A stretch of 64,000 nt of DNA. Origin: UBA8524 sp964215915. GTDB taxonomy: Bacteria > Bacteroidota > Bacteroidia > UBA8524. Of the stretch, positions 17,549 through 26,589 are shown in pieces. The position numbers and the translations under genes were made by a program. The notes beneath the pieces were generated by a model. The model saw only the letters and a list, made by a program, of their open reading frames with translations. It had not been told where the DNA came from and ran no database searches. Positions within the stretch are counted from its first letter, which is position 1; the number at the start of each line of letters is the position of its first letter. Where the stretch lies: assembly GCA_964215915.1 (NCBI GenBank), contig CAXPEB010000030.1, positions 1-64,000 of the forward strand, in the 5' to 3' direction.

Positions 17549-18763
17549 TTAGAACCAGAGTTGTGTCATCAGGCCTATCCAGGAAGATTTGGCTCCATTC
17601 AGGTCGGAGGTGGTATAATTCAACTGGAATTTCATGGCATTCTTCATCAGGTAGCGGGAAAGTCCCACATCAATGCGGTTGGCATCCTGAATAATTGAAG
17701 CGGTATTGTTCGCGAACTCGGGGGCTACCGCTGCATAGCGGAGGTCCAGACCGATATTCCACTTGCTCACGTATCCCGCATGAATGGCATACGAATTCCC
17801 AAGGGACAAATACTGGCTGATCACTGTGGGTAACAGCGGATTGGTTCCGGTATTGTCCACATACAACCCTTCCAGGCTGGTAGCCGTAGCCACCATGTAC
17901 TCGCCCATAAGCGACAGCCCCCTGTATTTGAACAGGAAATCGAAACTCAGCTTGCGGTAATCGGGGAATTGCTGGGCTCCGATACCATTGTACAACTCCA
18001 GACTGTTATGCCCCTCTCCCACTTTTTCATTTGCTCCGTCATTATACGATCCGGCAACACCCAACGCCAAACGCGGCTTTTGCTCCCGTTCCAGGTCGGC
18101 AAACTGGTACTCATTCCCGTCGGCAAACATCCCGAAAGGCAGGAAGTCAAAACGAAATCCATACTTAAATCCACCCAAATCCACATCACGGGAATCCACC
18201 CCGAAAGAGTTTTTGCCATCCCCGGAGGTGGCTGAAATTTGGGGCCGGAATCCCATCCCCGCCAAACCGAACTCATACGAGACAAACACCCCAAACTCGC
18301 GTCCCAGATTGCTATAAGACTGGCTCAGCAGGCTCCTGTCGGGAAATTGCAGCTTGGTTTCCATGAAGTTCATCTCCCGGTTATTCGCCGGATTCAGCTT
18401 CTGTCCCGCACTCAGGTTGAATCCCCGGAAAGGTTGGTAATTCACCCAGGCATCCAGCAGGGGCTGGCTGTTGCTGAAATCCAGCTGAAGGAAAAAGTTC
18501 ACCTTCTCCTGAACGGCTTTTCCTTCCAGGCTGAAATAGGTCCGTTTCACATACAGCATGTATTCCGGGTCTTCGTTTGCCCGGCTCGCAACCCCAAAAT
18601 AGGGCTGGATCATGCCTCCCAAGCGGAAATTGTAATTCCCGTTGTCGTAGCTGAGATTGAGACCGCTGCCCAGCTCAAACCGCGACGTGTTCGGCTGCTC
18701 CTGAGCATTGGCGAGGCCTGCACATAGAAGAGCGGAACAAATGCTTACAAGGTATTTTTTCAT
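17549..18763 (-). CDS. OprP/OprO-like outer-membrane porin
   Basis: A 404-residue outer-membrane beta-barrel. The signal peptide ends at ALANAQ. Alternating hydrophobic/polar strands run through the protein, with the family landmark AGQKLNPANNREMNF and a terminal aromatic residue (QLWF), as barrel proteins require for assembly. OprP-family porins pass small anions; in Bacteroidota the family is broad and the solute cannot be read from sequence. It is the last gene of a seven-gene operon, four bases after the M14 peptidase gene. A related porin lies two genes upstream, so the operon makes two barrels of one family. Confidence 0.85.
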   Translation of the reverse strand: MKKYLVSICSALLCAGLANAQEQPNTSRFELGSGLNLSYDNGNYNFRLGGMIQPYFGVASRANEDPEYMLYVKRTYFSLEGKAVQEKVNFFLQLDFSNSQPLLDAWVNYQPFRGFNLSAGQKLNPANNREMNFMETKLQFPDRSLLSQSYSNLGREFGVFVSYEFGLAGMGFRPQISATSGDGKNSFGVDSRDVDLGGFKYGFRFDFLPFGMFADGNEYQFADLEREQKPRLALGVAGSYNDGANEKVGEGHNSLELYNGIGAQQFPDYRKLSFDFLFKYRGLSLMGEYMVATATSLEGLYVDNTGTNPLLPTVISQYLSLGNSYAIHAGYVSKWNIGLDLRYAAVAPEFANNTASIIQDANRIDVGLSRYLMKNAMKFQLNYTTSDLNGAKSSWIGLMTQLWF

Positions 18764-18767
18764 GGAT

Positions 18768-20303
18768 CTAGTTTTGGGATGGATATCGATAATAGGGTAA
18801 AACGGCGCCGCTTTCGGTCACCACAATGCTCATACTAACAAGGCTATTGGGGGCTTCGGGTTCCAAAAGTTCTATGGCAAGATTGGCCCGGGTCTGACTC
18901 ATGTCCAGCACCACAGTGCCTTTGGTAAAGGTCTTTTGCAGCTTCACCAGTCGGGTTTTGGTATTTTGTACGCTTACCTGCTCCCATTTGATGGGCTCAA
19001 CTTCATAACCCTCAACCTGGTACTGGTCCACCCAGATGGTGGAATCGTTTTCCAACACTCGGGTTTCCAGCCCAAGCACACGGATGCGGTCGAGCAGTTC
19101 CGTTTGTGCAGGATCAATCAGGTAGGCTTGCGGACGCGAACGGCTCAACATCGAGGACGACTGCGAAGCATCGTGGATAGTAACCAGGATATTGACCTTA
19201 CGGTTCTGCCCGAGTTCGATCACTTCGATGCTATCCTGATAAACCGTTCTTTTTTGTTTTACCACAGCCGAATCACGCTGGCTCCCTGACTGCTCCAGCT
19301 GCGAGCGAACCTCATCACCGTGCTCACTGGCTGTTTTCAGAAACGACAGCGCCACCAGCCAGGTACTGTAAACCCGGCGTTTGTAAGAGGTGCGCCCAAG
19401 GGCAATACCCCTTACTTCCAGCAAGGTGGAGATACAGTTGGTGAGTGCTGCCGAAGTAGCGGTGGAACGGGCATGGATGGATCCCTGGTTCAGCTCCACA
19501 TTGCTGTTGTATTTTGCTGCGGTGAAATAATCGTGGTAGGTCATGCCATGCTCATCCAGGCTGGCCCGGGCATTGGCCACAAACCGGGTTTCTGTATAAG
19601 CCCGAAGGCCGGCAGGGACATTGAGGTTACCGGAATACAGGAACATCACGTCGTAGCTGTTCGTGATCCCGAATTCACTTATCTGCGTAAAATCGCGGCG
19701 GTAGGGTCGGTATTCATGAAGATCCAGGCATACCTGCGGCGCAAAAGCCGCAAAAGCTGTTTTGATGGATCGGGTTTCCGGGGCAGCAATCTTGGTCTGA
19801 TCCCGGTTAAGGTCCAGCCCGTTAGCGGCATAGCGGTCGAATTTCTCACAACCATCGATATTGGCCATGGGCAGAACCCGGATATCCAGGTTGGCCAGCA
19901 TGTCCGCATATTCCGGTTTACACAACTGATCCACCAGGTATAACATCGCTTCAGTCCCGGCGGGTTCGTTTCCATGCAAACCAGCCTGCAGCCACACTCT
20001 TACCTTTTCACTACCGTCTCCTTTTTTAATGGAGAGCATGGGAATTTGCAGGCCCTTCTGACTGTTCCCGATGAAAGAGAGGGAAAGGAGTTCCGGATGG
20101 GCTTGCACCCGGGCATTCAGGTAATCCATCATCTCTGCATAGCTGGTAAAGCCCTTGTCTTTATTAAAGGCAGGTGTTTCTATGCTGACTTCAGGATCCG
20201 GGAAATAGTTCCGGGTAATGTCCGGGGTTTGCGGAACCAGTATCGACTGACAGGCTTCCGTCACCACAAACAATCCCAGGAGTATGTAACTGAACAAGCG
20301 CAT
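18768..20303 (-). CDS. M14-family zinc carboxypeptidase, exported
   Basis: A 511-residue peptidase. The N-terminus is a signal sequence with Cys18 in VTEACQS; the lipobox is weak, so lipoprotein status is uncertain. The M14 zinc site is complete: His110 and Glu113 in GLHGNEPAGTE and His196 in CLDLHEY. The substrate-binding pair NR is seen in GLDLNRD (166-167). The likely catalytic Glu lies in STLLEVRG. The C-terminal 150 residues form an additional beta-rich domain. M14 enzymes remove C-terminal residues or cleave unusual peptide bonds. With isoaspartyl dipeptidase and a permease in the same operon, it probably trims an extracellular or periplasmic peptide or polymer before import. Confidence 0.85.
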   Translation of the reverse strand: MRLFSYILLGLFVVTEACQSILVPQTPDITRNYFPDPEVSIETPAFNKDKGFTSYAEMMDYLNARVQAHPELLSLSFIGNSQKGLQIPMLSIKKGDGSEKVRVWLQAGLHGNEPAGTEAMLYLVDQLCKPEYADMLANLDIRVLPMANIDGCEKFDRYAANGLDLNRDQTKIAAPETRSIKTAFAAFAPQVCLDLHEYRPYRRDFTQISEFGITNSYDVMFLYSGNLNVPAGLRAYTETRFVANARASLDEHGMTYHDYFTAAKYNSNVELNQGSIHARSTATSAALTNCISTLLEVRGIALGRTSYKRRVYSTWLVALSFLKTASEHGDEVRSQLEQSGSQRDSAVVKQKRTVYQDSIEVIELGQNRKVNILVTIHDASQSSSMLSRSRPQAYLIDPAQTELLDRIRVLGLETRVLENDSTIWVDQYQVEGYEVEPIKWEQVSVQNTKTRLVKLQKTFTKGTVVLDMSQTRANLAIELLEPEAPNSLVSMSIVVTESGAVLPYYRYPSQN

Positions 20304-20306
20304 CGG

Positions 20307-21632
20307 TTAGAAAGCGAAGGTGGTTATGAGTCCGAAAATCAGCTCCCTGTCTCCCGAATAGGGATTGCCATAAATGTCATTGGAACCCGGCTTCACCTTA
20401 ACATAGGTAAGGTCGCCCTGCACTTTGAACCCGTAATTGCGGCCCATGTATTTGCAAATCCCGATCGTGTAGTATTCGGGGCGGTTATAAAAAGTTCCGT
20501 TGTTCAGGAAGGAATGGGTATCGGCATTCAGCTTTACGTAGCGGGCATCGATGGACCAATGCGAACGAAAGATATAACCGGCCTGCAGGTTGAAGCCGGA
20601 GCCGAGCATCATTCTTCCCTTCACATAATTCTCCACATCCTGCTTCCCGTCCACCTCAAAAGTATTGCTCGTGGTCCCGTCATTTCGTACCCGGGTGGTA
20701 ATATCCGAAGGAACGGTTGCCTGGGTCCTGACCCATTCACCGATCATGGAAAAGCCTCTGAATTTGAACATAAAGTCAACCCCGAACTTGGTATAATCGG
20801 GCAACAACTCTTTTCCATCTTTATCCAGGTAGAGAATGGCCCCGCTTTCCCGACCGCGCCGGCTGCTCATTCCCTGGTTATAGCTGTACACAGCACCTAC
20901 CACCAGTTTTGGCGTAAGCTCCCGTACCAGGTCGGCCTGGCGGTACTGCCCGAAATTGGTAAAGGTCCCTAAGGGTAAAAAGTCCAGGCGTCCTCCGAAC
21001 TTAAGCCCGCCACGGTCGCGCTGGAACACATTCGGACCATCGCCATTGGTCACCGCAATGCTCGGTTTCAGGTAGGCTCCTCCGGCAATACGGTAGGTTC
21101 CGTCCAGGTACAGACCGAATTCACGGATGGAAGCAAAGGCGGAGGTGATTTTGCTCCTTTCCACCAGTTGCAGGGTATGCGAACCCATCATCATCTCCCG
21201 GTTATCCGTCGGGGTGTATTTCTGCCCGATGGTAAGGCGGAGATTTTTATTGAAACTGTAACGCACCCAGGCATCAAGGAGATAGGCATTCGCCTGGTCT
21301 CCGTCCTCGGAGTTACCACTAAGATCAAGCTGCAAACGGTAATCGATACGTCCATCAAGAGCGTCACCGTTCAGGCGCAAACGGGCACGGCGGATACGGA
21401 AGCGGGTCCGGTAACCGTCCAGGCTGTCACCCGAATAGAACCGGGTATCCATAGCCGGCTGTACATAGCCTCGGATATTGAGGGTATACCCGCTTTTACC
21501 GCTGAAAATAAGGCCATCCCCGAATTGGTAGGCATTCATTTCAGCACCCTGTCCATAAGCCCTTTCTCCGAAAAACACGAAGAGAAGTACCAGAAGTGAC
21601 AGGCCGGTTTTGTTGGTTATTGCTGGCTTCAT
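20307..21632 (-). CDS. OprP/OprO-like outer-membrane porin
   Basis: A 441-residue barrel protein with a signal peptide ending in ERAYGQ. It shares landmarks with the porin at 17549-18763: YTLNIRGYVQPAMD near the N-terminus, IGQKYTPTDNREMMMGS in the middle, and a C-terminal Phe (LITTFAF). It begins in a 4-base overlap with the isoaspartyl dipeptidase gene and ends 3 bases before the M14 peptidase gene, so it is firmly part of the operon. It probably passes the product of the surface peptidase into the periplasm (inference from context). Confidence 0.85.
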   Translation of the reverse strand: MKPAITNKTGLSLLVLLFVFFGERAYGQGAEMNAYQFGDGLIFSGKSGYTLNIRGYVQPAMDTRFYSGDSLDGYRTRFRIRRARLRLNGDALDGRIDYRLQLDLSGNSEDGDQANAYLLDAWVRYSFNKNLRLTIGQKYTPTDNREMMMGSHTLQLVERSKITSAFASIREFGLYLDGTYRIAGGAYLKPSIAVTNGDGPNVFQRDRGGLKFGGRLDFLPLGTFTNFGQYRQADLVRELTPKLVVGAVYSYNQGMSSRRGRESGAILYLDKDGKELLPDYTKFGVDFMFKFRGFSMIGEWVRTQATVPSDITTRVRNDGTTSNTFEVDGKQDVENYVKGRMMLGSGFNLQAGYIFRSHWSIDARYVKLNADTHSFLNNGTFYNRPEYYTIGICKYMGRNYGFKVQGDLTYVKVKPGSNDIYGNPYSGDRELIFGLITTFAF

Positions 21633-22774
21633 TGGGCAAAATGATCTTGAAAAGTGAGTTTGGAATGCAACATCTTCACCACCCCTCCCGCAATTACAGA
21701 GGAGAGCCGGAATTCGTCATCCAGCAGGCAGAAATCCGCATCACCCCCTACCTGTATCCTTCCCTTCTGTTTTAGTCCCAGGTTAATGGCGGGGTTAAGT
21801 GTCGCCGGACGAATGGCATCGGAAAGCGGTAAGCCTCCCTCGCGATGCAGGGCAATGGCCTGGGCAAGGTTCTGATCGATAGGTGCACGACGGAAACCGA
21901 TCACATTGCCGTTTTCGTCTTTACGATCCAGGCCCGCATTGCCGTCGCTGCTGAAGGTCATTTTACCGATAGACACCCCCTGATCCAGAGCATAAACTAC
22001 CGACTTCCAGGGGTCGGTGTATTTGGAAGCTCCGGTGGTGATATCAATCATACCCCCCTTTTTGGCAAAAAGGATGGCCGCTTCGAAAAGGTCTTTGGTG
22101 CGTCCGACATGCGTCGGACTGATATGTTCAATGGGAAATGCGTACTCTTCCACCAGGCGCATGAGTATATCCATCTTCGAATCCAATGCACCCAGGTGGA
22201 TGTGCAGGATTCCCTTTTTGGAAGCGATCATGCCCCCGGTACGAACCTGTCTGAGCAAGCGAACCAGCTCCAGTTCAGTAGGATAAGAGGAACGGATATC
22301 GCTGATGGCGATCTTGCAGCCCAGTACTTTATGGATGAAAATCATCTCATCCTGCACATTGTCTAAGATGTGTACGGGATCGATACCATAATAACCGGTA
22401 TACATGTAGGCGCTGATACCGTCTTGTTCCAGGGCCATTACTTTGGCATAGAGGCTTTTGATGCTGCGTGTGGAACCATCGGTGCCCAAAAGACCGACCA
22501 CCGTAGTGGTTCCGCAACCGATCAGTTCTGAAGCGGTAATCTCTGGAGTCATGGAAGCGAAACCGTGTTTCCCTCCGGCACCGATTACGTGCATGTGCTG
22601 GTCAATAACCCCGGGGATCAGTTTCTGTCCACCGAAATCCAGGGTGCGGGTAATCTGCGGATGCGGATCGATACGGTCTTCGACCGCCATGACCTTTCCA
22701 CCGGCTACCAGGATATCTTTGGTACCCAGGTGCTCCGGCGCATATACATCCGCATTGCGTATTAATAACATCAT
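21629..22774 (-). CDS. iadA: Isoaspartyl (beta-aspartyl) dipeptidase
   Basis: A 381-residue amidohydrolase-superfamily enzyme that cuts beta-aspartyl dipeptides in the cytoplasm, releasing aspartate. It has the binuclear-metal start HMHVIG (after PGVIDQ), the lysine that becomes carboxylated in CKIAISDIRSS, metal histidines in LHIHLG and ISPTHVGR, and the catalytic Asp in FSSDGNAG. The Tyr in MYTGYYG matches the residue that closes the active site in the Escherichia coli enzyme. Length is close to the 390 residues of IadA. It overlaps the permease gene by 1 base and the next porin by 4. Isoaspartyl dipeptides arise from protein damage and from cyanophycin breakdown. Confidence 0.93.
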   Translation of the reverse strand: MMLLIRNADVYAPEHLGTKDILVAGGKVMAVEDRIDPHPQITRTLDFGGQKLIPGVIDQHMHVIGAGGKHGFASMTPEITASELIGCGTTTVVGLLGTDGSTRSIKSLYAKVMALEQDGISAYMYTGYYGIDPVHILDNVQDEMIFIHKVLGCKIAISDIRSSYPTELELVRLLRQVRTGGMIASKKGILHIHLGALDSKMDILMRLVEEYAFPIEHISPTHVGRTKDLFEAAILFAKKGGMIDITTGASKYTDPWKSVVYALDQGVSIGKMTFSSDGNAGLDRKDENGNVIGFRRAPIDQNLAQAIALHREGGLPLSDAIRPATLNPAINLGLKQKGRIQVGGDADFCLLDDEFRLSSVIAGGVVKMLHSKLTFQDHFAQ

Positions 22775-24138
22775 CAGAGAGCGTAGTAAAGAATTAGGTA
22801 AACTAATGCGGACCCGATTGGGATCAGGTTCCGTTTGACAATATCAAAGGTGGTAACCTTCGCGATGTCTGCCACGGCAATCAGCACTCCGGCCACCGGG
22901 GAAACTGTCCGCCCCATGGAGGCTGCCATATTCATGGGCAATACCAGCTTGGTGGTAGCCACCCCAAATCCTGAGGAGATACCCGGAGCCAGCGGTCCGA
23001 AGGCAAAGAAAGAGGCATTGCCGCTCCCCATCAGCATGGAAGCCAGGAAGATCAGCAGGGACATCACAATTCCGATCCCTATGGGACCAAAACCGAGATG
23101 GGTGGAACTGTCCACCAATCCATCGATAAAACCCAGAGAGATCAAGCCCTGGGCAAAGACATCGGCTGCCACCACCAAGGTAACTATGGTCTTAAAAAAC
23201 GAAGCCATACCGGTCCAGAACACATTGATACCTTTCATCAGTGCGCGGAAATCCCGAACACGAATGCCTTCGAAGATGACAGCCACAAAAAAGCTGATGA
23301 ACATCGCCGTGGTGGTATCCAGGTGGATCTCAGCCGGGAAAATGTGCCAGAGATCGGAAAAGACCAGCAAAAGGATCAGCGGGAACACCGGAAGCAAGGC
23401 AAAAATACCGGGCGCCTTCCGCTTGGTTTTTTCATCCTTCTCCTCCTCTACCACTTCTTCTTCTTCCCTTTTCCGGTCGAAATAGCGGTTGGTAAACAGG
23501 TAGGCTACCATCAGAATGGCATTCAAAGGACCAATCACCGGAAGCTGGTACTGGATGAAGTAACTCAGCAGGTCCATGTCTGTAATGCTGGCGGCACTGG
23601 CCGTAATCGCCGATGCCGGGCCTACTCCGAACGCCGTAGTTGCAGTGATCACGGAAGCAGCAGAAAGCCGACTGACTCCCAGCCCGGTTAGAATGGGAAA
23701 TACCGTTACCATAAGCAACAGCGCCAAACCGGCGGCAGAAGGAATACAAATGAACAGCAGCTGGCCGAGCGGAATAACCAGTACGGCAGTCAGGTGCGGA
23801 TGCTTCCTGAACAGGGAAAGTGGTCGCATGGCGGCATGCACCAGTGCCCGGGAGGCTCCCAGCTCATCCACATAGGCTACAAAGCCGCCTATGGCCATGA
23901 TCATCAACCCGACAGAAGCGTTGGTTCCGGCAAAGGACTCACTCAGGTAGCGAAACAGGTCAAAGCCTTTGGAGCCGGTTGGTTCCTTGATCTCCGGGAA
24001 ATCAAGGCCCAGGATCCAGGCTATGACAAACATAAGCAGTCCGCTTACCAACAGGGTCGCCTGGGCATTGAATCCCTTCAGCAGCATACGCGCAACCAGG
24101 ACTACAAAAACCAGAGAAATAATCAATCCCGGGGTCAT
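22774..24138 (-). CDS. DcuC-family inner-membrane permease
   Basis: A 454-residue integral membrane protein with about 12 hydrophobic segments and a charged cytoplasmic loop in the middle (RKREEEEVVEEEKDEKTKRK). Its N-terminus, the conserved MGSGNASFFAFGPLAP stretch and MNMAASMGRTVSPVAGV match the C4-dicarboxylate carrier DcuC family. Classical DcuC exports succinate, but in this operon it lies directly before isoaspartyl dipeptidase, so the more likely cargo is an aspartyl peptide or aspartate. Substrate is inference. It ends in a 1-base overlap with iadA and starts 9 bases after the lipoprotein gene. Confidence 0.85.
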   Translation of the reverse strand: MTPGLIISLVFVVLVARMLLKGFNAQATLLVSGLLMFVIAWILGLDFPEIKEPTGSKGFDLFRYLSESFAGTNASVGLMIMAIGGFVAYVDELGASRALVHAAMRPLSLFRKHPHLTAVLVIPLGQLLFICIPSAAGLALLLMVTVFPILTGLGVSRLSAASVITATTAFGVGPASAITASAASITDMDLLSYFIQYQLPVIGPLNAILMVAYLFTNRYFDRKREEEEVVEEEKDEKTKRKAPGIFALLPVFPLILLLVFSDLWHIFPAEIHLDTTTAMFISFFVAVIFEGIRVRDFRALMKGINVFWTGMASFFKTIVTLVVAADVFAQGLISLGFIDGLVDSSTHLGFGPIGIGIVMSLLIFLASMLMGSGNASFFAFGPLAPGISSGFGVATTKLVLPMNMAASMGRTVSPVAGVLIAVADIAKVTTFDIVKRNLIPIGSALVYLILYYAL

Positions 24139-24147
24139 GCCGTCTAT

Positions 24148-25119
24148 TTAGAATGGGGTACCGTCTACGCGGGTTCCCGGTGAGAACAGCAATGGGGTAT
24201 TGGCACTGTGTTGTTCAAAATCACCGGTAAGGTCCGGGTTACGGGTATACGATTCGTTGGGGTTATTGGACAAAGGCTCAATATCATAGCTGATGATCAC
24301 CGTTCCGTTGGGATCAGTCAGGGTGAACACATCGCCGGCATTGTTGAGGTTCAGGTCGCCGCTTGTAGAGGTCTGAACCGTGGCTCCACCGAAACTGCCC
24401 GTGGGGGTCCCGCCACCGAATACCACCAACGCCTTACCGGGCGCAATGATGGTATTGGCGGGAATTACATGGTTTGGTGTTCCGGCAGTCAACCCTTCGG
24501 TATCATAAATCTTATACCCGGAGAGATCCAGGGGTTTTGTTCCCATATTGATCAGCTCCACAAATTCGTCTTCATTCTGAGCATAGCTGCCGTCGCCATT
24601 CGCGTCACCATCCAAAGCGTTGTTGGAGGGGTCGTAACAGATCTCATTCAGCAGCACATTAGGTGCCTGGGGCACATCGTCGTCTTCAATGGTTATCGTC
24701 ACCGACTGCACACCATCACTTACCCCACCGGTAACGGCGAGGATACCGAGAATAATGGTTTCATTTCCTTCCTTGGACGTATCCTGCACGCTGTAAATCC
24801 GATATGCCGCAGAGGTCTGCCCCGTTGCAATGGTCAGAGGTGTACCGGGACCGGTATAGTCCACGCCTCCGTCGGCAGTGCCGCTGAAGTTCAGGCTCAC
24901 GGAAACGTTGGCTGTGGCCACTTTATCCAGAGTCAGTACCAGGTCGGTGGAGTCACCGTCTTCCGAAATAATCAGCTTGGAAGAACTGATACTTACCCGC
25001 GGGTCGCCCTGTCCGGGTGCATTGCCCTCCACGTCATCCGTTTTACAGGATGAAACTCCCAGGATAGCGGCTGCACATATCACGAGACTGCAGCCTGTAA
25101 GGAAATTCGGTATTTGCAT
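24148..25119 (-). CDS. Lipoprotein with Calx-beta and lamin-tail domains
   Basis: A 323-residue surface lipoprotein. The lipobox ends VSSC and is followed by KTDD, which agrees with the Bacteroidota lipoprotein export signal (Lys plus acidic residues), so it is probably exposed on the cell surface. Residues about 40-150 form a Calx-beta domain (SEDGDSTDLVLTLDK, ending VTITIEDDD). Residues about 155-323 form a lamin-tail domain with an EF-hand-like, Asp-rich segment (LDGDANGDGSYAQNEDEF) and the core VVFGGGTPTGSFG. That second domain closely matches one in the upstream gene. Probably binds a surface ligand or calcium; no catalytic motif is seen. Confidence 0.85.
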   Translation of the reverse strand: MQIPNFLTGCSLVICAAAILGVSSCKTDDVEGNAPGQGDPRVSISSSKLIISEDGDSTDLVLTLDKVATANVSVSLNFSGTADGGVDYTGPGTPLTIATGQTSAAYRIYSVQDTSKEGNETIILGILAVTGGVSDGVQSVTITIEDDDVPQAPNVLLNEICYDPSNNALDGDANGDGSYAQNEDEFVELINMGTKPLDLSGYKIYDTEGLTAGTPNHVIPANTIIAPGKALVVFGGGTPTGSFGGATVQTSTSGDLNLNNAGDVFTLTDPNGTVIISYDIEPLSNNPNESYTRNPDLTGDFEQHSANTPLLFSPGTRVDGTPF

Positions 25120-25140
25120 GATGGATCTGTATAACTTGGC

Positions 25141-26574
25141 TTATCGATTCACTTTTTGAACCCGTTGAACGGAAGTCCCGTTCTCCGTTTGTATATGGAT
25201 CAGGTAAAATCCGGCCGGCAAGGTATCCATACTTACATATTCCGTCACATTTCCGCTGCGGAACACTTCTTTGCCCTGCACATTGACAATGCTCACGGAT
25301 TGAATTTTATAGCCGGTTCCAAGATACAGCTTATCATAAACCGGGTTAGGATACACCTTAACCTCACCCACTGAAGCGGCATGAATACCCGTCTCCTGGT
25401 TGGTGATGGTGATATCGGTTTGCCCGCTGATCCCTGATCCGTCATTAGCGGTTGCCGTTACGGTAACAGTTCCATTGGCTACTGCGGTAAGCAATCCGTT
25501 GGCATCAATGGTTCCGATGGAAGTATTGTCTACGCTCCAGGTTACGCTGGGGTCAGTGGCATTGGCCGGCAGCACGGTCGCCTCCATTTGCAGGGTTCCG
25601 GATTTGGTATCGATACTGGTAGCCCCTCCTGTTCCCTGTACGGTAATGGAGTTAACCTCAATAAGGCAGGCTGCACAAGATTCATGGCAAACTGGCTGAA
25701 CGGTGGCATCGGCAGATGCGGTATAATCACGGTAAGCCACACCATTCACATCCACGGCACAGGGTGCGGTAACGCTGAGTTGCTCTTCGGTACCGTTCAC
25801 GTAAAACAGGTAATTGACCGAACCGGAATCTACCGTCAGCATGATGTCCCAGATATTATCGCTATTGCCGTCCTGCAGGGCATCGCAGTTGGTGCAATAC
25901 TGGTTCATGCTTCCACTGATATACACATCTGTAACCGTTCCACTGTATTGGGAAAGGTCCAGCTGAAAAGTAACGGTGTATTGGGGAAGCGGGATAAAGG
26001 GCTTATCGAAAGGCGTTCCGTCTACCTTGGTACCCGGCGAGAACAATACGGAGAAATTATCGCCATGCTGTTCGAAAGCACCCGTATAATCCGGGTTACG
26101 GGTATAGGATTCATTCGGGTTATTGGAAAGAGCATCGGTATCAAAGGTGAGGTAAGTATTACCACTGGCATCTTTGATCACGATCACCTCTCCGGAGTTA
26201 TTCAGGTTCATCCCATCCACACTTCCTGTCACTACCTGAACGATCGCATTGCCAAAAGTTCCTACCGGGGTTCCTCCCCCGAAAACCACCAACGCACCGC
26301 CGGGTGGTATTTTGGTATCATTGGCAATAGTATAACGAAGCTGGCCGTTAACCGAGTCGTCCCAGATCTGAAAGCCACTGGCATCGAAGCTGTCGAGCCC
26401 GATATTCAGAAATTCGATAAATGAGTCCTCTTCCTGGTCATAGGCCCCGTCTCCGTTGGCGTCTCCATCGAGTGCATTGTTGGAGGGGTCGTACAGTACT
26501 TCGTTGATGATCATCTGGGCTTCGGCATTCCAAAACAAGCCCAGCATAAACAGGCAGGTAAATATCCTCTTCAT
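25141..26574 (-). CDS. T9SS-secreted lamin-tail / Big2 domain protein
   Basis: A 477-residue exported protein and first gene of the seven-gene operon. The signal peptide ends AEAQ. Residues about 20-195 are a lamin-tail domain nearly duplicated in the next gene (shared LDGDANGDGAYDQEEDSF and LSNNPNESYTRNPDYTGAF). A starch-binding-like beta-sandwich follows (YTVTFQLDLSQYSGTVTDV), then a Big2 Ig-like domain (VTWSVDNTSIGTIDANGL). The end is a type A T9SS sorting domain (VYPNPVYDKLYL, LPAGFYLIHIQTENG). It is a non-catalytic binding protein by appearance, likely secreted to catch or hold the substrate of the operon. Confidence 0.85.
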   Translation of the reverse strand: MKRIFTCLFMLGLFWNAEAQMIINEVLYDPSNNALDGDANGDGAYDQEEDSFIEFLNIGLDSFDASGFQIWDDSVNGQLRYTIANDTKIPPGGALVVFGGGTPVGTFGNAIVQVVTGSVDGMNLNNSGEVIVIKDASGNTYLTFDTDALSNNPNESYTRNPDYTGAFEQHGDNFSVLFSPGTKVDGTPFDKPFIPLPQYTVTFQLDLSQYSGTVTDVYISGSMNQYCTNCDALQDGNSDNIWDIMLTVDSGSVNYLFYVNGTEEQLSVTAPCAVDVNGVAYRDYTASADATVQPVCHESCAACLIEVNSITVQGTGGATSIDTKSGTLQMEATVLPANATDPSVTWSVDNTSIGTIDANGLLTAVANGTVTVTATANDGSGISGQTDITITNQETGIHAASVGEVKVYPNPVYDKLYLGTGYKIQSVSIVNVQGKEVFRSGNVTEYVSMDTLPAGFYLIHIQTENGTSVQRVQKVNR

Positions 26575-26589
26575 AAAAATAGGGTTTTC

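Noticed and set aside
17549..26574. Reading the isoaspartyl operon as a classical cyanophycin operon
   Set aside because: No cyanophycinase (S51) or cyanophycin synthetase gene is present in the window, so this is only a hypothesis.
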